A stretch of 64,000 nucleotides of DNA from Chaetoderma sp. LZ-2023a (GCA_034401795.1 CM067360.1:122093430-122157429), one strand, 5' to 3'; positions 25,560 through 38,938 are shown, numbered from the stretch's first letter. Made by a program: numbers and translations. Notes: a model not told the origin generated them from the letters alone.

Positions 25560-26968
25560 TAGAGCTGGGCGGTATTGATATTTACATGATGGTATCGGTA
25601 CCATGAAAACATACCACGGTATACCGTCATCTGAGCTTGAGGCATGCCGCGAAATTAGAACAATTTTTTCCATTTCCTTTTCACTTCCATCTCCAATCAA
25701 CGGTAAATATAGGTAAAATAAATAAATCGGCCTCCTGATTTAGAGAAGAAAAACATGGCTATTGTGACTGTTTAGTTTCACGATTTTATTAGGTCACTAT
25801 TTTTATTGACGTAATATCATTCACGGGAATATCAGTCAAAGGGTGTGGTCGACTAGCTAACTATAACCCGCTGTTTGAGACATTGGGGTGCACTATTTTC
25901 AATCTGGACTGTTCTTGCTATTAAATGCGTGCAAACGGTAAATTTTATTTTGGCAGTCGAGCGCTTTGATAACCAGAGTCCAGACAAAATCTGCGAGTTT
26001 TTAAACCGGGCGAGTGTTGTACTCTTTTATTTCTGTTGGAGTCGTATATTCTGTTACTCGTGAAAGCAGGCCTATACACATATATATAACACGACATTGA
26101 GTTGACGACGATGACTTTCTTATAGCCGATTCCAAAGCTTCTGATAATTACCGAGTACCCGATGTGCAGACTCGCCATGCTTCACGTGAACAATGCGTGT
26201 AAAAAGCTATTTCTGCGAACTTCCGACGTGTAGCCAGTTGAAAAATAAATTACAAAAACTAAAACACTATAATTTTTAGGTGTCTTTACTTAAACTGGAT
26301 TTAATCCTTAAAGAAATTTCTTGAAACAAGCCAGAAAAATAAAAAATAACGACTTCAACGCTGCTCGTTGTTAATAAATTAGCACGTGATCAAAATTCAT
26401 TGATAAGTTCGGCATAGTAATGTATTTTCCCACGGTCTAGTTCATGAACAACCAATCAGATACGTCTTTGCAAGATTGCTGTTGTGTTCGAATAGCACGC
26501 AGTTTGTATGTTATTTTGTTATTCTAGCGTGTTTGTTCGGTGACAAAATGCTTGGAGTAATAAATTACAAATAATAGAAACGGGAATAGGGAATATATTA
26601 TAGTGTAAGTACTACCGGCGGACGGCCAGAGAATGAGTTTAAATGTTTTAAATAAAGCAATTTTACCGTGAGACTTTCAAGACGTACGTTTGACATACGC
26701 CTGTCATTATTTTGTAATTGACGTCTTGATGTTTGTTTTTACAACGACCCTTTCACCTCAACTCGGCTAATAGTTAGGGATGCCTGTATTTTTGGCACTA
26801 TTAGCACCTATTTACCCTTGGTCAAGTCAGATTTTATGAATATATTTCTCAAATATTGCTCAAACATTATGGACGGTATTCACGGTATTTGGAAATGTCA
26901 ACGGTCACAGTATCGGTTCATGGTATACCGCGGTCCTCATGGTACTACCATCAGACCGCCCAGCTCTA
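25560..26968. mobile_element. hAT-like non-autonomous transposon (1.4 kb)
   Basis: Ends are TAGAGCTGGGCGGTATTGAT and its inverse ACCGCCCAGCTCTA. Subterminal GGTATCGGTACCATGAAAAC pairs with a similar inverted block before 26930. The 8-bp flanks CGCAGTGT and ATAAGTGT agree at five positions, fitting an aged 8-bp hAT duplication. No transposase ORF was found. A truncated inverted relative lies at 48240-48805. Confidence 0.65.
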
Positions 26969-28685
26969 ATAAGTGTCCTTAACTCCGTCACTGTGTGCGC
27001 AGGAATCTCCAAGGGAAATCCTACAGGACCAATCTGATTGGTTAAAAACATCAAGTATCTTTCATTGGTTTTAACCAGGTCATAATCGGGTGCAGTGTTT
27101 AGTGGAGCATTCACGATCAGCTGTTTTTATTATTGCTATTGAAAGCTTATAATGAATGCTCCGCGAGAAAGACCACGCGATTAGGCACATGAACAATTAA
27201 TGGGCAAACCAGGTCTGAAGACGCGATCAGCTGCGCGTGTGTATAAAGATAACAAAATGACATGAATTTTTTTTGCAATAAAGTAGAGAATGTAGAATTG
27301 TAGATAAGAATCGTCGATCACTGATTAAATTATTATACTTGACGTGCAAAATTCTGGTACTGAATGGTTAATTATTGAAAAATGGTCAAGTTTTATAAGG
27401 AATTGACTAATCAACCCCACCTGCCCGCCCAGACCCCATTCCACCCCGTCAGAACATTGTCGACCTATTGACTGCGGCATGAAAGTTAATCACACACTTC
27501 ATCCTATAAACTGGACTTGTGTGTGAAAATAAATAATCATCAGCTATTTATACAGATTATTTCAAAACAATTTGACTCAAAGTTGTTGCTGTCGATGTCA
27601 GTAACAACCTTTGGGTCATAAAGTTTTCAAACTAATCAGCTCTTTATTTATTATTTCCTTTAAATTATATTTCCATGAAGCCTTTGCATTCGTCTTGAAA
27701 GTGGTTAAATCATAGCCCTATAGATCGATGACGCAATAATCGCCTGAGCCAATGACCCAGAACACGGGAAATTAGTAAATACAACACATTTCACCCTATA
27801 AGATCTGCTGTCTTCTAGAAAAGATGATCTAACAGGGTATGAAATAACGGTCGGACATCGGTCATGTCCGATCAAATCCGGATGGGTAAAAAAATTTTAC
27901 TGAACATGAATTTTGGGGAAAATTTGCAGATTTTGGAAAAAGAGAACAAGTGAACAATGTTGGTATCACACTCAAATACGATAGATCGATCGAGCGCGCG
28001 TTTGTGCGTCATTTGCACATTTCTAAGTGAAAACGATATTCATCTTGGTTACCAGTATTCGTGATCTGTCAAAACGCGTCATACCGGCAAATTCATCCTA
28101 GAGGGTGGTCTTACAATAGCTAATTGTCCCGGGAATAGTGTAAACCTTTTATACTGGCGAATTTTCTGATTTCTAATGATGGATATAGACCGTGAGTGAC
28201 TTGAAAATTAAGTCATACGGCGAATAAATGACAGATAAAATTGCATAGAACATCTGATAAATGATACCACTCAAAATCATGTCATTTCGCTAGTCTGAAA
28301 ATGATCGAGTCGATGCAAAATTAGCAATGGCGGATCTACAAAATCGGCCACTGCGCACGAGTTAGTGATGTGTTCTTACACACCTTCTGTCATGAGAAGA
28401 GAATTTGGTCTCGCAATTTCATTGGTTGTTGGACATAATTATATCTAGAAAATCCAATGACATTACGTGAGAGATTTTCACAGAAGTTTGAGACGCGTTC
28501 TTTCACGCCTTCGATACTGAAGAAGCTAATTCTTCCTCACGATTTCCTTGGTAGCTGTATATAGAAAACCAATGAAATAGCGGGCGAGTTTTCTCACAAT
28601 AGAAGTGAAGAAAGCAAGTTCATAAATAATCGCACTGTAGAAGACACTTGACAACACGCGCGTTACCATTATATTCGCGTTCTAC
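26969..28685. other. No gene or clear repeat seen
   Basis: AT-rich unique-looking DNA with only short frames. No motif, RNA gene or element end could be supported. Confidence 0.5.
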
Positions 28686-28865
28686 AATTAACCATTTAAT
28701 GGTCAAATTTGTCTAAAAATTTTAATTAAAAATAGTTAATGGCCATTTGCAGGTCAAGAGATTATTTTTGAAAATTTACCATGGGAATGACTGTCTCAGT
28801 TACTGAATAAGCCATTTCAATGGAAATTTTCAAAAATAATCTCTTGACCTGCAAGTGAACATTTA
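28686..28865. repeat. TTAA-ended palindromic MITE, right end lost
   Basis: Starts TTAACCATTTAATGGTCAA. An inner palindrome pairs CAGGTCAAGAGATTATTTTT (28751 on) with AAAAATAATCTCTTGACCTG (to 28853). Similar inner palindromes lie at 60805-61910, 62100-62310 and 62311-62630. The TTAACCNTTT end suggests piggyBac-type MITEs. Confidence 0.6.
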
Positions 28866-29069
28866 TCAGGAAAACTATCACAAGCCTTTTTTGACTAATG
28901 TGTTCTAAAGTGAAATTTTTTTTAAATTTAATTGTACATGACTGTGACAGCAGTTGATGTGTTGCTAAAATGGCATCTGAGCGAAAAGTGCCCAAAGGGG
29001 CAACCCTTTCTAAATGGAGGACCGAGTATAAGTGGTTAAGTCCTCATTTTCTGGGTCCTACAGTTAATA

Positions 29070-29619
29070 ATAATAATAAGTGAATTTATAACGCGCCAAA
29101 CTCCACGCAAGCATGCTCGTAGCGCAAGACAATGAAATGATAATATAAACATTAATTTAAATTCTGGTACGCTTGTTTAAAGAGATGAGTTTTAAGATTT
29201 GATTTGAATGTTGTAAGATTTTTTGACAATTTTAGATGAATAGGGAGGTTGTTCCATTCAGTGGCGGCCGAGAAAGAAAATGTTCTAAAGCCGTATGAAT
29301 TCATTTTGTATTTTGGGATTTTGAGCATTTGCTTGTTTAGGGATCTAAGTGACCGGGTTGGTTGGTATGGCTCGACTAATGCAGAAAGGTATGTAGGTGC
29401 AGTTCCTGAGACACACTGGTAAGCTAGACAGAGGATTTTAAATTGGATACGTTGAGCAATTGGCAACCAGTGAAGCTTATGGAGAATCGGAGTGATGTGT
29501 GCATCTTTTGCCTGGCGTGAGATTATTCGTGCTGCTGTATTCTGAATAGTTTGGAGCTTGTGGATGTTTTCTTTTGCCATACCAATACAGAGACTATTGC
29601 AGTAGTCCAACCTAGACAT
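29070..29619 (-). pseudogene. L2/CR1-like LINE C-terminus and 3' tail
   Basis: This is a 155-codon intact fragment of LINE ORF2 after the RT palm. It has MSRLDYCNSLCIGM, then LQTIQNTAARII, ITPILHKLHWLPIAQRI and FKILCLAYQCV. Near its end come the conserved SFSAATEWNNLP and a terminal KTHLFKQAY. All are hallmarks of the L2/CR1 group. The 3' tail carries AAATTCACTTATTATTATTA. It is 5' truncated at about 29620, with no promoter or endonuclease. The frame is open and this may be one of the younger insertions here. Confidence 0.85.
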
Positions 29620-29626
29620 TTGACTA

Positions 29627-29722
29627 TGAAATTGTTCTATCTTTATGCATTTTCTCCTGAAAATGTCTTAGTCTATTTGACTTTTTCAGGACAAAATGGG
29701 TAAAAAATAGAACAATTTCACA
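29627..29722. repeat. Fold-back repeat (about 95 bp)
   Basis: GAAATTGTTCTATCTTTATG on the left pairs with ATAGAACAATTTC on the right, and CATTTTCTCCTGAAAA with TTTTCAGGACAAAATG. It begins right at the truncated 5' edge of the LINE at 29070-29619. Confidence 0.65.
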
Positions 29723-30639
29723 GCCAACCGAAAACCTATATTTTTCTCCAGAAATGCAGGAGATGGCCTCTGAGAGCATCTAGATTTAAAAATTTTCCGG
29801 GGGAAGAACCCCCGGACCCCCCCTCAGGTTAGTCAACTTCCACTTTTTTGTCAGCTCAAATTGACTCTGCTTATTTCAGACCCTGATCTAAGAGGTTATT
29901 AGTTATTAATAATTTATCCGATTTTAGCTAAATATTTGGAGACAATTTGATTGGAAATTATTGTCATGGCGCAATAAGTTTTAATCAAATCATTTTCGAT
30001 ATAATCAGCCGGGCCTGTTTCATTCATATTGCGGCTGCCTTTAACGCATTCAGCATATCAATGGTATTACTGGTAAAGACTGATCAATACTCACCCAAGC
30101 GTACATTTATACACCCGTGTGGGGTGAATTATTCTTGAACAAGCGAAGAATAGAGGGATTACAGTTATGGCTTCACCGGTTTAGTTAGATCGCTTGAATT
30201 TATCGTCATAGTTAGTGAGTGAATTTATCTCGCTAGGATATTTGGATGGTCATTGTTTTATTTATTGCCTTGTAATGACGTCAATCGCGTCATCAGCTAT
30301 GGAAAGCGAAGGTGGTATTCCAATAATATAATCAAAACGAGGCTGAGTTAAGTTTATTTGTGTTTTACAAATGGCTACTATTTTGCGTATTCAACGGTGT
30401 CAGCAACTACGATTTTCAGATTTAACTTGTCTTCATTGGAACAACATTTAATTGAGCATGGAGGGATAACTATACTAAGAACAGTAGGGCTATGTATATA
30501 ACACATGGACATATATTTATGGCAAAAATAGTGCCGAAAATGATTGCTTTTGACTACCATGAATACGGAAATGAAGAGACCAGACTCGTCAAATTCGCAT
30601 GAAATGCTTTATTATCAAATTATTACAATATATAAATTG

Positions 30640-30754
30640 TCAATACCGTCACTGATGGTATTTGACGATATTGGCGATCTTTTAGAAATGAGACGATAAC
30701 AATAACAATAATATCGCGATTTTCCCGGTTTTATCGGGAAACCGCCCAGCTCTA
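30640..30754. repeat. One end of a hAT-like element
   Basis: Ends GAAACCGCCCAGCTCTA, the same terminal sequence as 26955-26968. The opposite end was not found, so the copy is truncated or rearranged. Confidence 0.5.
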
Positions 30755-31608
30755 ATTAGAAGGCAAAATACTACCGCGATGGTATGTCAGAAACGCCCCC
30801 ACCCCATCAATGCATGTGTATCCTGGTAGGCTATAGTACCTCGATAAATAGTGTTTGCGAATGCGCCCAAGATGGCTATATATGGTCCTACTGTTATAAT
30901 GATTATCAGTGTGTGCATATGCGAGAGAGAGAGGGGGGGGGTCAGGGAATATTTTGTTGGAAAAAAATTGCGTAGCAGTAACTGCTAAACAAATCGAATA
31001 ATGCATAGCAGTTCATAGCACTTGCATAGCAAACAAACTGTGTTGAAACTGGTTGGTGTTCCAACGGGTAAACGTGTCAAAACATGTTTGCATGATCAAA
31101 AACGGCTTTTTTCGTCTACACACGCTATGAGCAAGTGAATCCGAAAACAACCGAAAAGCATGATTTTGCGGTTTCGCCAAACGTTTTCCCTATGGAATGC
31201 AGGTCTGGTTCCAATGTAGCAGTCATTGATACATATACCATACCGGGAGCTAGTCAATATTTTCAAGCCAAGAGAATTCATGATTTTTATCATGTATTGG
31301 CGCTCCGATTGTGTTGTTCAAGTCACGAACAGAATAAATATGGAATGTAGTTTTCTAATATGGTTTCGAAATAATCTAGATGGAGATCAGTGTTAAAATG
31401 TGTAATATAACCAGGGTTAGAGTTTGCAAATCAGTGGTCCGTCTAAAAAATTAGTAGTCCGTAAGGACACGTAGTTTACACAAATTGCACAAATGTGACA
31501 TGAACAGATGGTTGAATAATTAATATTGGGCTTCTGAGAATGTTATTGAGGATAGTGTATCAGTCTTCAGGTTTACAGTAGCCAGTATTGTCATTTGTCA
31601 GTATAACA
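30755..31608. other. No gene seen
   Basis: Short frames only, with a GAGAGAGAGGGGGGGG stretch at 30923-30939. Nothing further can be supported. Confidence 0.5.
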
Positions 31609-31610
31609 TA

Positions 31611-32980
31611 CCATTAAATCCCGTGTATATTGCGCTATCGTGCATAGTGCGCACCCCTAAATTTAACCTAAATCTGCCTGAAAACCGTTGTTTTCATGTA
31701 TAGTGAGTGCGCAGTAAGATTGAGAGACATGTGAACGAAAACTGGTAACAAAAAATCAATGACTTACTGCGTGTCGAATAGGCTTTCCTTATAAAATCTT
31801 GTTTGTGGCGTGCGTTACTCTGTTGTTTAATCATGGGAATATCATTCGCCTACATTTTGAGCAAATATTTTGTATTAAACTTTATTGAATGATATAAAAA
31901 TACAAATATAATTTCCATCAGAACAGGTTGGAATCCGAATTTGATTTGAGCAGAGCTCATTAACATAAATGGTCGTTAGAAGTTTTGTGCGCTGATACTT
32001 GAGAATAAAATCGATTTTAATTTAAAAAAAATCAAATCCATTTTGGCTCACTCTAACAGCGCCGGTAATTACTTTGATAACTATATCAAAGGCGAGCCCA
32101 TGAGATTTTGTTCAATCATATACGCAGTAGATGAGTGGTTTCAAGACTCGGTTGACAGGCAGTGTAATCAGGTGGTGGGGCGGGGTGGGTGGATTAACGG
32201 TGTGGTTTATATAATATATTATAGTATATCATCATCATAATATAGTGCTATAATCTAGATTATTCCACGCATTGTTTATTAAATAAATTGAATTATCTTC
32301 AATTTGAAATGATTTTCTATTTTCATCCTTTCGTTTCTACAGTTACTTCGTCATACGTTGACGGCTGTGACCTTTAGCCATAACCTGTCAATCATAATCA
32401 TCCTGCCCACCGATTGGTCAAAACATTGTGCCATTTGGTACATATAAAACATTCCTTTCTATATCTATGTAAATGCTAGATCACCTTGAAAAACATCGGC
32501 TCTATCATTATCTTTTTAACACATTTATGTCCGTATCTGTGTAGTAATCTATGGATTCTAAACATCTATGTTCAACTTGGGAAGACAGGAGTAATCAGGA
32601 GTATCTTTCCTTTAGAGAAATAAATTAGAACAAATTACAGGAAATAATGGCGTTGTAAAAAAGTTAAATGATGGTTTAATTGATAATTTTACAACACTAT
32701 ATGGTATTTAATAAAGGTATAACACAATATTTAGACAGTAGTAAGACATTTTAACGATCTAGTTGAGATAGTACCATTATAGACATGTTAGAATGCGATC
32801 GTTATGCCCGACTGATTCCCGATCCATAAAATCATATTTCAGCCCTGAATTTTGCGATTTTGACGAAAAATTCTGAGGAAAAAAATGTGACAAATATTTA
32901 TCCTTGTATATAGTGCGCAATAGCCTTTTATAACATGTAACTTGAGCAAAAAAGTGCGCAATATACACGAAATTTAACGG
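31611..32980. mobile_element. TA-flanked non-autonomous DNA transposon (1.37 kb)
   Basis: TA at 31609-31610 and 32981-32982 flank inverted ends: left CCATTAAATCCCGTGTATAT(TGCGC), right (GCGCA)ATATACACGAAATTTAACGG. About 22 of 26 positions are complementary. TGCGCA motifs recur inside both ends. TA target and end style suggest a Tc1/mariner-pogo-type MITE-like element. No transposase is seen. Confidence 0.75.
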
Positions 32981-32982
32981 TA

Positions 32983-34177
32983 TGGCAGATTCAGATTATG
33001 CATGTACTGGCTCTGGCCACGGTCAGGGAGTATAGGAAACCTAAAATAATACGTATTGGCAGATTTAGCAATCGCATTGATTGGAAGCTGTTGCTGCCTT
33101 AACATCTCAGTCAAATTATTTTCAAAAAAATCAATAATGTACCTCCCATGAATACTGTGATTTCATTGACTAGGTTTAACATATATTTTGTAACTTACCA
33201 ACCTACATCACATATCCCTTTCAACTGGTAGGCTAAACAAAGTACACATCAATACAATGTAAGAAGGCTGAATAGTGTTAGTGCTTAACTGGAAGCTGTT
33301 GCAAGCTATGGTAACTGTGAGCAACAGGTCCCCCTTAAAAACTTGCAACATATTCAACAGCTTATTAAGAAGAAATTGAGTTTTTGCGATACTATGACTG
33401 CAGTTGAAAGAGTTAACAATTTTTATTTAAAAATTAATAATGGTTGTTTTCTCTGGCTTAAATAGTGAATGATAAAAAGTTTTACTGTGCTCAGCGTGTA
33501 TCAATTGGCCCACGTGTTACTAGTTTTACTATGAAGGCTATATATATACCACTACCTCATTCTTAAAATTACCGCGTAAAACATTGTTTATTTCCTTAAC
33601 CGTCAGTAGTTTCCTTGCGATTCATTGGTTGCTCTTTATATAGTTATTTTTCTTAACCAATAATCTTGCGAGAAAGTATGTTCCCGACTTTGGAGAAGAG
33701 TACTCAAGAACACTCGCGCATGCGTCGATCTTGGCGACATGCCATTCTAAATCTGTCGCTTACGCGAATCAAGTGTGATACGCCGCTGTAGCATGGCTAA
33801 CTATACTGTGTCGGCCTTGATTTGGGGATACGCTGACAGGAGTTTAGCATTCGCGATGATATAGCTCAGTTTCCGAGACAAACATTGTCTAAATCGACCA
33901 GAATCAGCCTAGATAAACTTGTATTTCTAAAGTTTATCATAACGCTAACTAATGACGAGGCAATGATCAATGGCCATGCCCTCCTGTAGGAGAATTTAGA
34001 TTTACAAGAAAGTCTGTTACGAGCAATATGTCCATGACCATGAATACTCCATGATACATATTGCGAGTTTCTGACTGGTGTCCAAACTCAAAACTGAAGT
34101 TTGTAACAGTTTATTATTATACCAGAAGAAGGAAGCTGCTAACGCATGCGCGCATCGCTAGCTTTTAGAATTTTGAT
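32983..34177. other. No gene; scattered hairpin fragments
   Basis: 33060-33130 and 33285-33365 contain partial copies of the GGAAGCTGTTG...CAACATATTCAACAGC hairpin family. The remainder shows no supported feature. Confidence 0.5.
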
Positions 34178-34178
34178 C

Positions 34179-34263
34179 TATAGAGCGCTTACTGAACTCG
34201 CTTCACCGGCGGTCATTTGTTCCATGGTGAAGGAAGGTATGAAGATATGCGCTCTATAGCTAT
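34179..34263. repeat. Inverted repeat with 11-bp and inner 7-bp stems
   Basis: CTATAGAGCGC pairs with GCGCTCTATAG about 60 bp away, and inside it CTTCACC pairs with GGTGAAG. This could form an extended cruciform. Origin unknown. Confidence 0.5.
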
Positions 34264-34688
34264 ATATGTCTGCGGACTATATCGGAAATCAGTCTCCAAC
34301 GCATGTGCATCTCGCTTCCTTACTAAATTTGACAATCGTTTTGCAACTTTTAGCGACTTTATCAAAAATATTTTAAAATTAAGTGAATTGACTGAATTTT
34401 GCTTCAATAGTAAAACTATCGCAGCAAATAGCTAAGCGAAGTTGTGAATGTGTAGCAACAGGTACTCATTTGCATCGCATTTTGCGATGCGATACCGCTC
34501 AAAATATTCCCAGGGGGTGTTTGTAGGTGTGTATGTGCATGTGCATAGATTTCGAAATTTGTTCTATGGAAGAACCCTGTACCCCATATTTAGGTTGGCT
34601 TTGCACCCCCACCCCACCCTAATCCCACCCTTGAGGTGGTGGAGGGTGGTGGACTGCATTAATTCCCACCTGCATCCCAGTAAATAAA

Positions 34689-35257
34689 CAAGAGCCCAAG
34701 GGCCTGTGGCGCTCACCTGGACCATTTGCATTTGAACCATTTGGATTTAAATAGATATGATGGATAATTTTCAGAAACGATGGCCACCCAAAAAATTTAC
34801 CAATCAAAATTCTGAATACATATTCTAGCCTACCTTGATACGGTCACTGTAGCCAAATTTGTTTGAAATATGTCCGGCAACTAAGGTGAAGCAGCGTTTT
34901 GACAATTTCTAAGATCTTCACCAAAAAAATTGATGAATCAAAATTCTGAATGAAAGTTCTGGCGCCAACTACCATTGGGTCCTTTCAGCCACATATGTTT
35001 GAAATCGCTCAGAATGGTAAGAAGAAACATTTTGACAATTTCTGGTAGCTTTTTCATAAAATCTCAGATTTTCACCCAAAAAATTGATGAATCAAAATTC
35101 TGAATGGAGCCTATGACCATAGGGTACTTCCAGCCAAATTTGGTTGAAATCACCCAAACGGTTAATGAGGAGTAGTGTTTTAAAGCAAAAGTTGATGGAT
35201 GGACGGTCGCTACGGCATAAGCTCACTTGGCCTTTCGGGTGAGAAGGTGAGCTAACA
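34689..35257 (+). mobile_element. Tandem-core element with CAAGAG start
   Basis: Begins CAAGAGCCCAAGGGCCTGTG then CGCTCACCTGG, and closes GGACGGTCGCTACGGC...TTGGCCTTTCGGGTGAG and GGTGAGCTAA. Internal units of about 155-165 bp repeat the text TTGATGAATCAAAATTCTGA (near 34930 and 35082). The CAAGAG(G)CCC...GCTCACCTG head is abundant in molluscan genomes. It is non-coding. Confidence 0.7.
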
Positions 35258-35885
35258 ATGATTAATTTCAATTTGATTTTGAATTAATTAATCAATATGC
35301 AGGAAACTACTTCTCAGAGCATCTCATTTTCCAATTATTATAGGGGAAGGGGCATGACACCCCTCCCTACCTCCACCACCATTGGGAACCCCACCCAGAC
35401 CATGACTGCTAGGTTGGACACACCCCATAATAGAATCTTAAATCCACCAAGACACAGCCGGTGAATTTACTATTAAACTCTCCAGCCTTATGAGTGTTAT
35501 TTTCACAAATTCTGCGTTTTATGGGGTTAGTGACAAAAACAGAGGGTGGGGGTAGGGAGCATTAGGCCCCTACAAGTTTTAGATGGTGTGTGGAGGGATA
35601 GAGGGGTGGTGGCTAAGACAATTTCTTTTCCTGGCAGCAACCTTGAGAATGTATAATAGGCAGTAAATAAAATAGAATTAAATACGGTCATGCTCAGATA
35701 GCTGATCAGTACAGTATATTTTAATATCAACTGGAAAAAACATCTGAAATTTACAGAGTGAACATGGTGAGGCCATATGCTGTGGGCCAGGGGCTGTGGG
35801 ACCTGGCTCTAGGGCTATTTGTTCAGCATTATCCCAGTAAAGCTGAGGATTGGTAAATTAACATCTTTCAAGACATATTACTACA

Positions 35886-36392
35886 GAAGCTGGTAACTGC
35901 CTACTATATGGTATAACGGCAAAGTCACTGAACAAGTTACAACAGGTTCAAAATTCTGCAGCCCGTGTCCTGATGAAGATCAAGAAACGTGATCACATAA
36001 CCCCTGTATTGAAACGCCTCCACTGGCTACCTGTCCATCAACGAATTGACTTCAAACTTATCCTCCTAACATGGAAATGCATGCACAATGAAGCTCCAGA
36101 ATACATGAAGGATCTCATTATGCCCCACCATCCGCACCATGCTCTTCGCTCTACAGATCAACACCTGCTAAACATTCCACGATCCAATCTGAAGTCATGT
36201 GGAGACAGAGCTTTCAGCATCGCTGCGCCAAAACTTTGGAATACCCTACCACTGGATATTAAAACGATAAGCTCTAGGGAGAAATTTAAAGAAAGACTAA
36301 AAACACATATGTACCGAAGCGCCTTTGAAAATTAGTCAAATTGATAAATGGCGCTATACAAATGCTGTATTATTATTATTATTATTATTATT
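35886..36392 (+). pseudogene. L2-like LINE C-terminus with GCGCTATA...(TTA)n tail
   Basis: This is a LINE ORF2 end. A frame from about 35886 reads LLYGITAKSLNKLQQVQNSA, then 35973-36335 has HITPVLKRLHWLPVHQRIDF and LLTWKCMHN. The terminal FSIAAPKLWNTLP block follows and the frame stops at 36335. The 3' tail is ATGGCGCTATACAAATGCTG then (TTA)n to 36392. The tail and the HWLPV.QRI.FK block define the L2/CR1 group. It is 5' truncated. The coding frame is undamaged over 120 codons, suggesting fairly recent insertion. Confidence 0.88.
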
Positions 36393-36394
36393 AG

Positions 36395-37331
36395 AAGCAA
36401 TTGTTGGCAATCATTAAGAAAATTTCAATTTTTTCACACAAAATGCACATTTACACTTTAGAGATCAAAAGTATACAGAGTTACATGGCAAGTTCCAGTT
36501 TCAGACATTTTCGTCAATTTTTCATGGAGTTATGCCCCCTTTCGACTTATGAAATTATACAAAATATATTAGTTTTCCACACTTTTTTCGCAGTCTTTCA
36601 AGATATACTGAGAACTGCTACATTGCATTGTTATGAGAAGTTACAGACCAAGTTGGAGTTTCAGGCATATGCGTAAATTTTTAATGGAGTTATGCCCTGT
36701 TTCGACTTAAGAAATATGAAAAATATCAGCTTTCCGCACTCCTTCAAGATATTTAAGCAAAAATCGGTGCATCGCTTAATAGTATAAGGAGTTACAGAGC
36801 ACATTCGAGTTTCAGACATTTTCGTCAATTTTTCATGGAGTTATGCCCCCTTTCGACTTATGCAATACAAAGAATATTAGTTTTCCGCCCTTTTTTCCCC
36901 GCAGTTTTTCAAGATATTGTACTGAGAATTGCTTTGTTATGAGAAGTTACAGACCAAGTTCGAGTTTCAGGCGTAATTAGTTTTCCGCACTTTTTCTCGC
37001 AGTCTCAAGGTATTCAACTGAGGATTGGTACATTACTTTATTATGAGAAATTACAGACCAAGTTCGAGTTTCAGGCATTTGCGTCATTTTTTGATGGAGT
37101 TATGTACCCTTTCGACTTATGAAATACAAACATATCAGCTTTCAAGACTTTCCTTCTCCTTCACCATATATAACTGAGACTTGGTTTATTTGCTATGTTA
37201 TGAGAAGTTACAGATCAAGTTCGGGTTTCAGCTGCTTTTGACTTTTTATGAAATTTGTGACTGTCAATCTCTAAAGATTCATATCAGCAGGTAGGGGACA
37301 TGTATTGCAAAGCAATACATACAAAATGCTT
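36395..37331 (+). mobile_element. Tandem-core element with 3' hairpin and GCTTG end
   Basis: About five diverged units of 150-165 bp share CATGGAGTTATGCCCC...TTTCGACTTATG (36524, 36684, 36835, 37097). Near the end ATGTATTGC-AAA-GCAATACAT forms a 9-bp hairpin (37300-37320), 10 bp before AATGCTTG. It abuts the (TTA)n tail of the L2-like LINE, so it probably inserted there. The design parallels the units at 7471, 34689, 60883 and 62915. Confidence 0.65.
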
Positions 37332-37715
37332 GTTTTAACTACATACACACAATTTATGCAATAGCAGTTAGTATCATGTCTTGAGGCCAATAAAATAATA
37401 ACCCGATCACATGCCCCTAGTAATTGAGGTAGGTAAATGTAGAGAATTATCTTTCATGCTGAAGGTTAGGGTTTCTTTTACTATGTTTTTGCTAAGCTTA
37501 GCAAAATAAAGCTAGGAAAATAATAAAACTATGAAAATCCAATAAATTTTACGATCAGTCCAGTCTTTTTATGTAGAAATATAAACATTGCAATATTTTT
37601 GGAAGCAGGTAAATTGTATCCATTGTTGCAGGTACATGTAAGTAATGACTCCTAGACATCCATATACTTTTAGATATCCATATACTTTTAACCCTCAAGG
37701 ACATGTAGCTATTCA

Positions 37716-37912
37716 TTAACCTTTCACCACTGAATTCCCCATGTCTCATTTTCAATGCTACAATACAGGAAAACTATTGAATATTTTGAAATTAATTTGA
37801 CTGGCAGTTGTTACTGATAATTGGTTCCAGTCAAATTAATTTCAGAATATTCAACAGAATAAGTTTTATATCGTAAAGAATATACTTTTTCATTTGTTGG
37901 TGAAATGGTTAA
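37716..37912. mobile_element. TTAA-flanked palindromic MITE (piggyBac-type ends)
   Basis: TTAACCTTTCACCACTG on the left mirrors TTGGTGAAATGGTTAA on the right. The centre is the hairpin family TATTGAATATTTTGAAATTA / TAATTTCAGAATATTCAACA. TTAA at both edges plus CCNTTT ends is the piggyBac pattern. It is non-coding. Confidence 0.7.
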
Positions 37913-38909
37913 CTAAACACACAATTAAACATGATCAACATGTATTCAAAGTTAGTTTTTAAAGCTTATTTACTTTTAAGCATATAGTAACCGTGACTTC
38001 CTCTTACAATCAGTGGTGCTGCCATTAGCTGGCCAATTGTCTACCACTGGAAACGCAGGATAAAACCCCTTTCCAACCCGCTCACCCCCAACCCCAACCC
38101 ATCTCATCTGCACCTCTAAATCAGCTCCTGCATGTCAAAATTCGACACACCCAGCTGGTTATCATACTATATCACCATTCATACCATCATTAGAACACTT
38201 ATTTGAGCATGAACAGCACAAATGTTGCCATTTACACACACTATGACTGAATGAGCACGCCATTTGATGCACGATTACTGGTTCCAACATGGTATGAAAG
38301 CAGGAAATAAATCATTGCCCTCAATATCGTACACAAATAAAGAGGAAATTGAATATATTTCGTCAAACAATTATTATTTAGAGGATTAATGTGGTGTTAG
38401 ATAAGATTTACAGCCAGCAATATCAGTGTTTACTTTATCATGTCAGTGGCCGCTTGACTAAAAATAATGATGTAATGACGTCATGAAAAAACCTCCTATA
38501 TAGACTTATTCTTTAATTTCCTACCCCTCATGAAAAGTGTGTATAATCCTGTCTCATATTCTCGTGGGTTCAATATTCTCGTGGCAATGCAATTTTTTGC
38601 CATAAATAAAAAACCAGCGCCACCAGCCCTCAAAATCTCAAATATTTGCGAGACCCATTTTTGGGTCCCGTGTTTTCAGGTCTGCGTAACTAATTGTTCG
38701 GTTGCGCAAAATCAGTTTGCGTAACCAATTGGTTGCGCAAATTGGTTACGCCATTTTTTATCCAAACCTGCTTTATCTGAACATATTTCATCTGTATATT
38801 AAGTTAATAATGAATTTAAAGTGCATGTTGCTGAATTATCATTAGCATATTGATTACAGCATGGACTTATCCACCAATTACCTAATTTACAGATAAAATA
38901 TGTTTAGTT
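37913..38909. other. No gene seen
   Basis: Only short frames. Near 38700-38755 AACCAATTGGTTGCGCAAAT contains a small palindrome. No feature can be supported. Confidence 0.5.
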
Positions 38910-38938
38910 TAAGTTTTACTACCAAAGGTAGATGATGG

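Noticed and set aside
34217..34687. Plus ORFs of 72 and 79 codons as host exons
   Set aside because: No domain, splice or codon evidence, and the second overlaps a C-rich low-complexity run.
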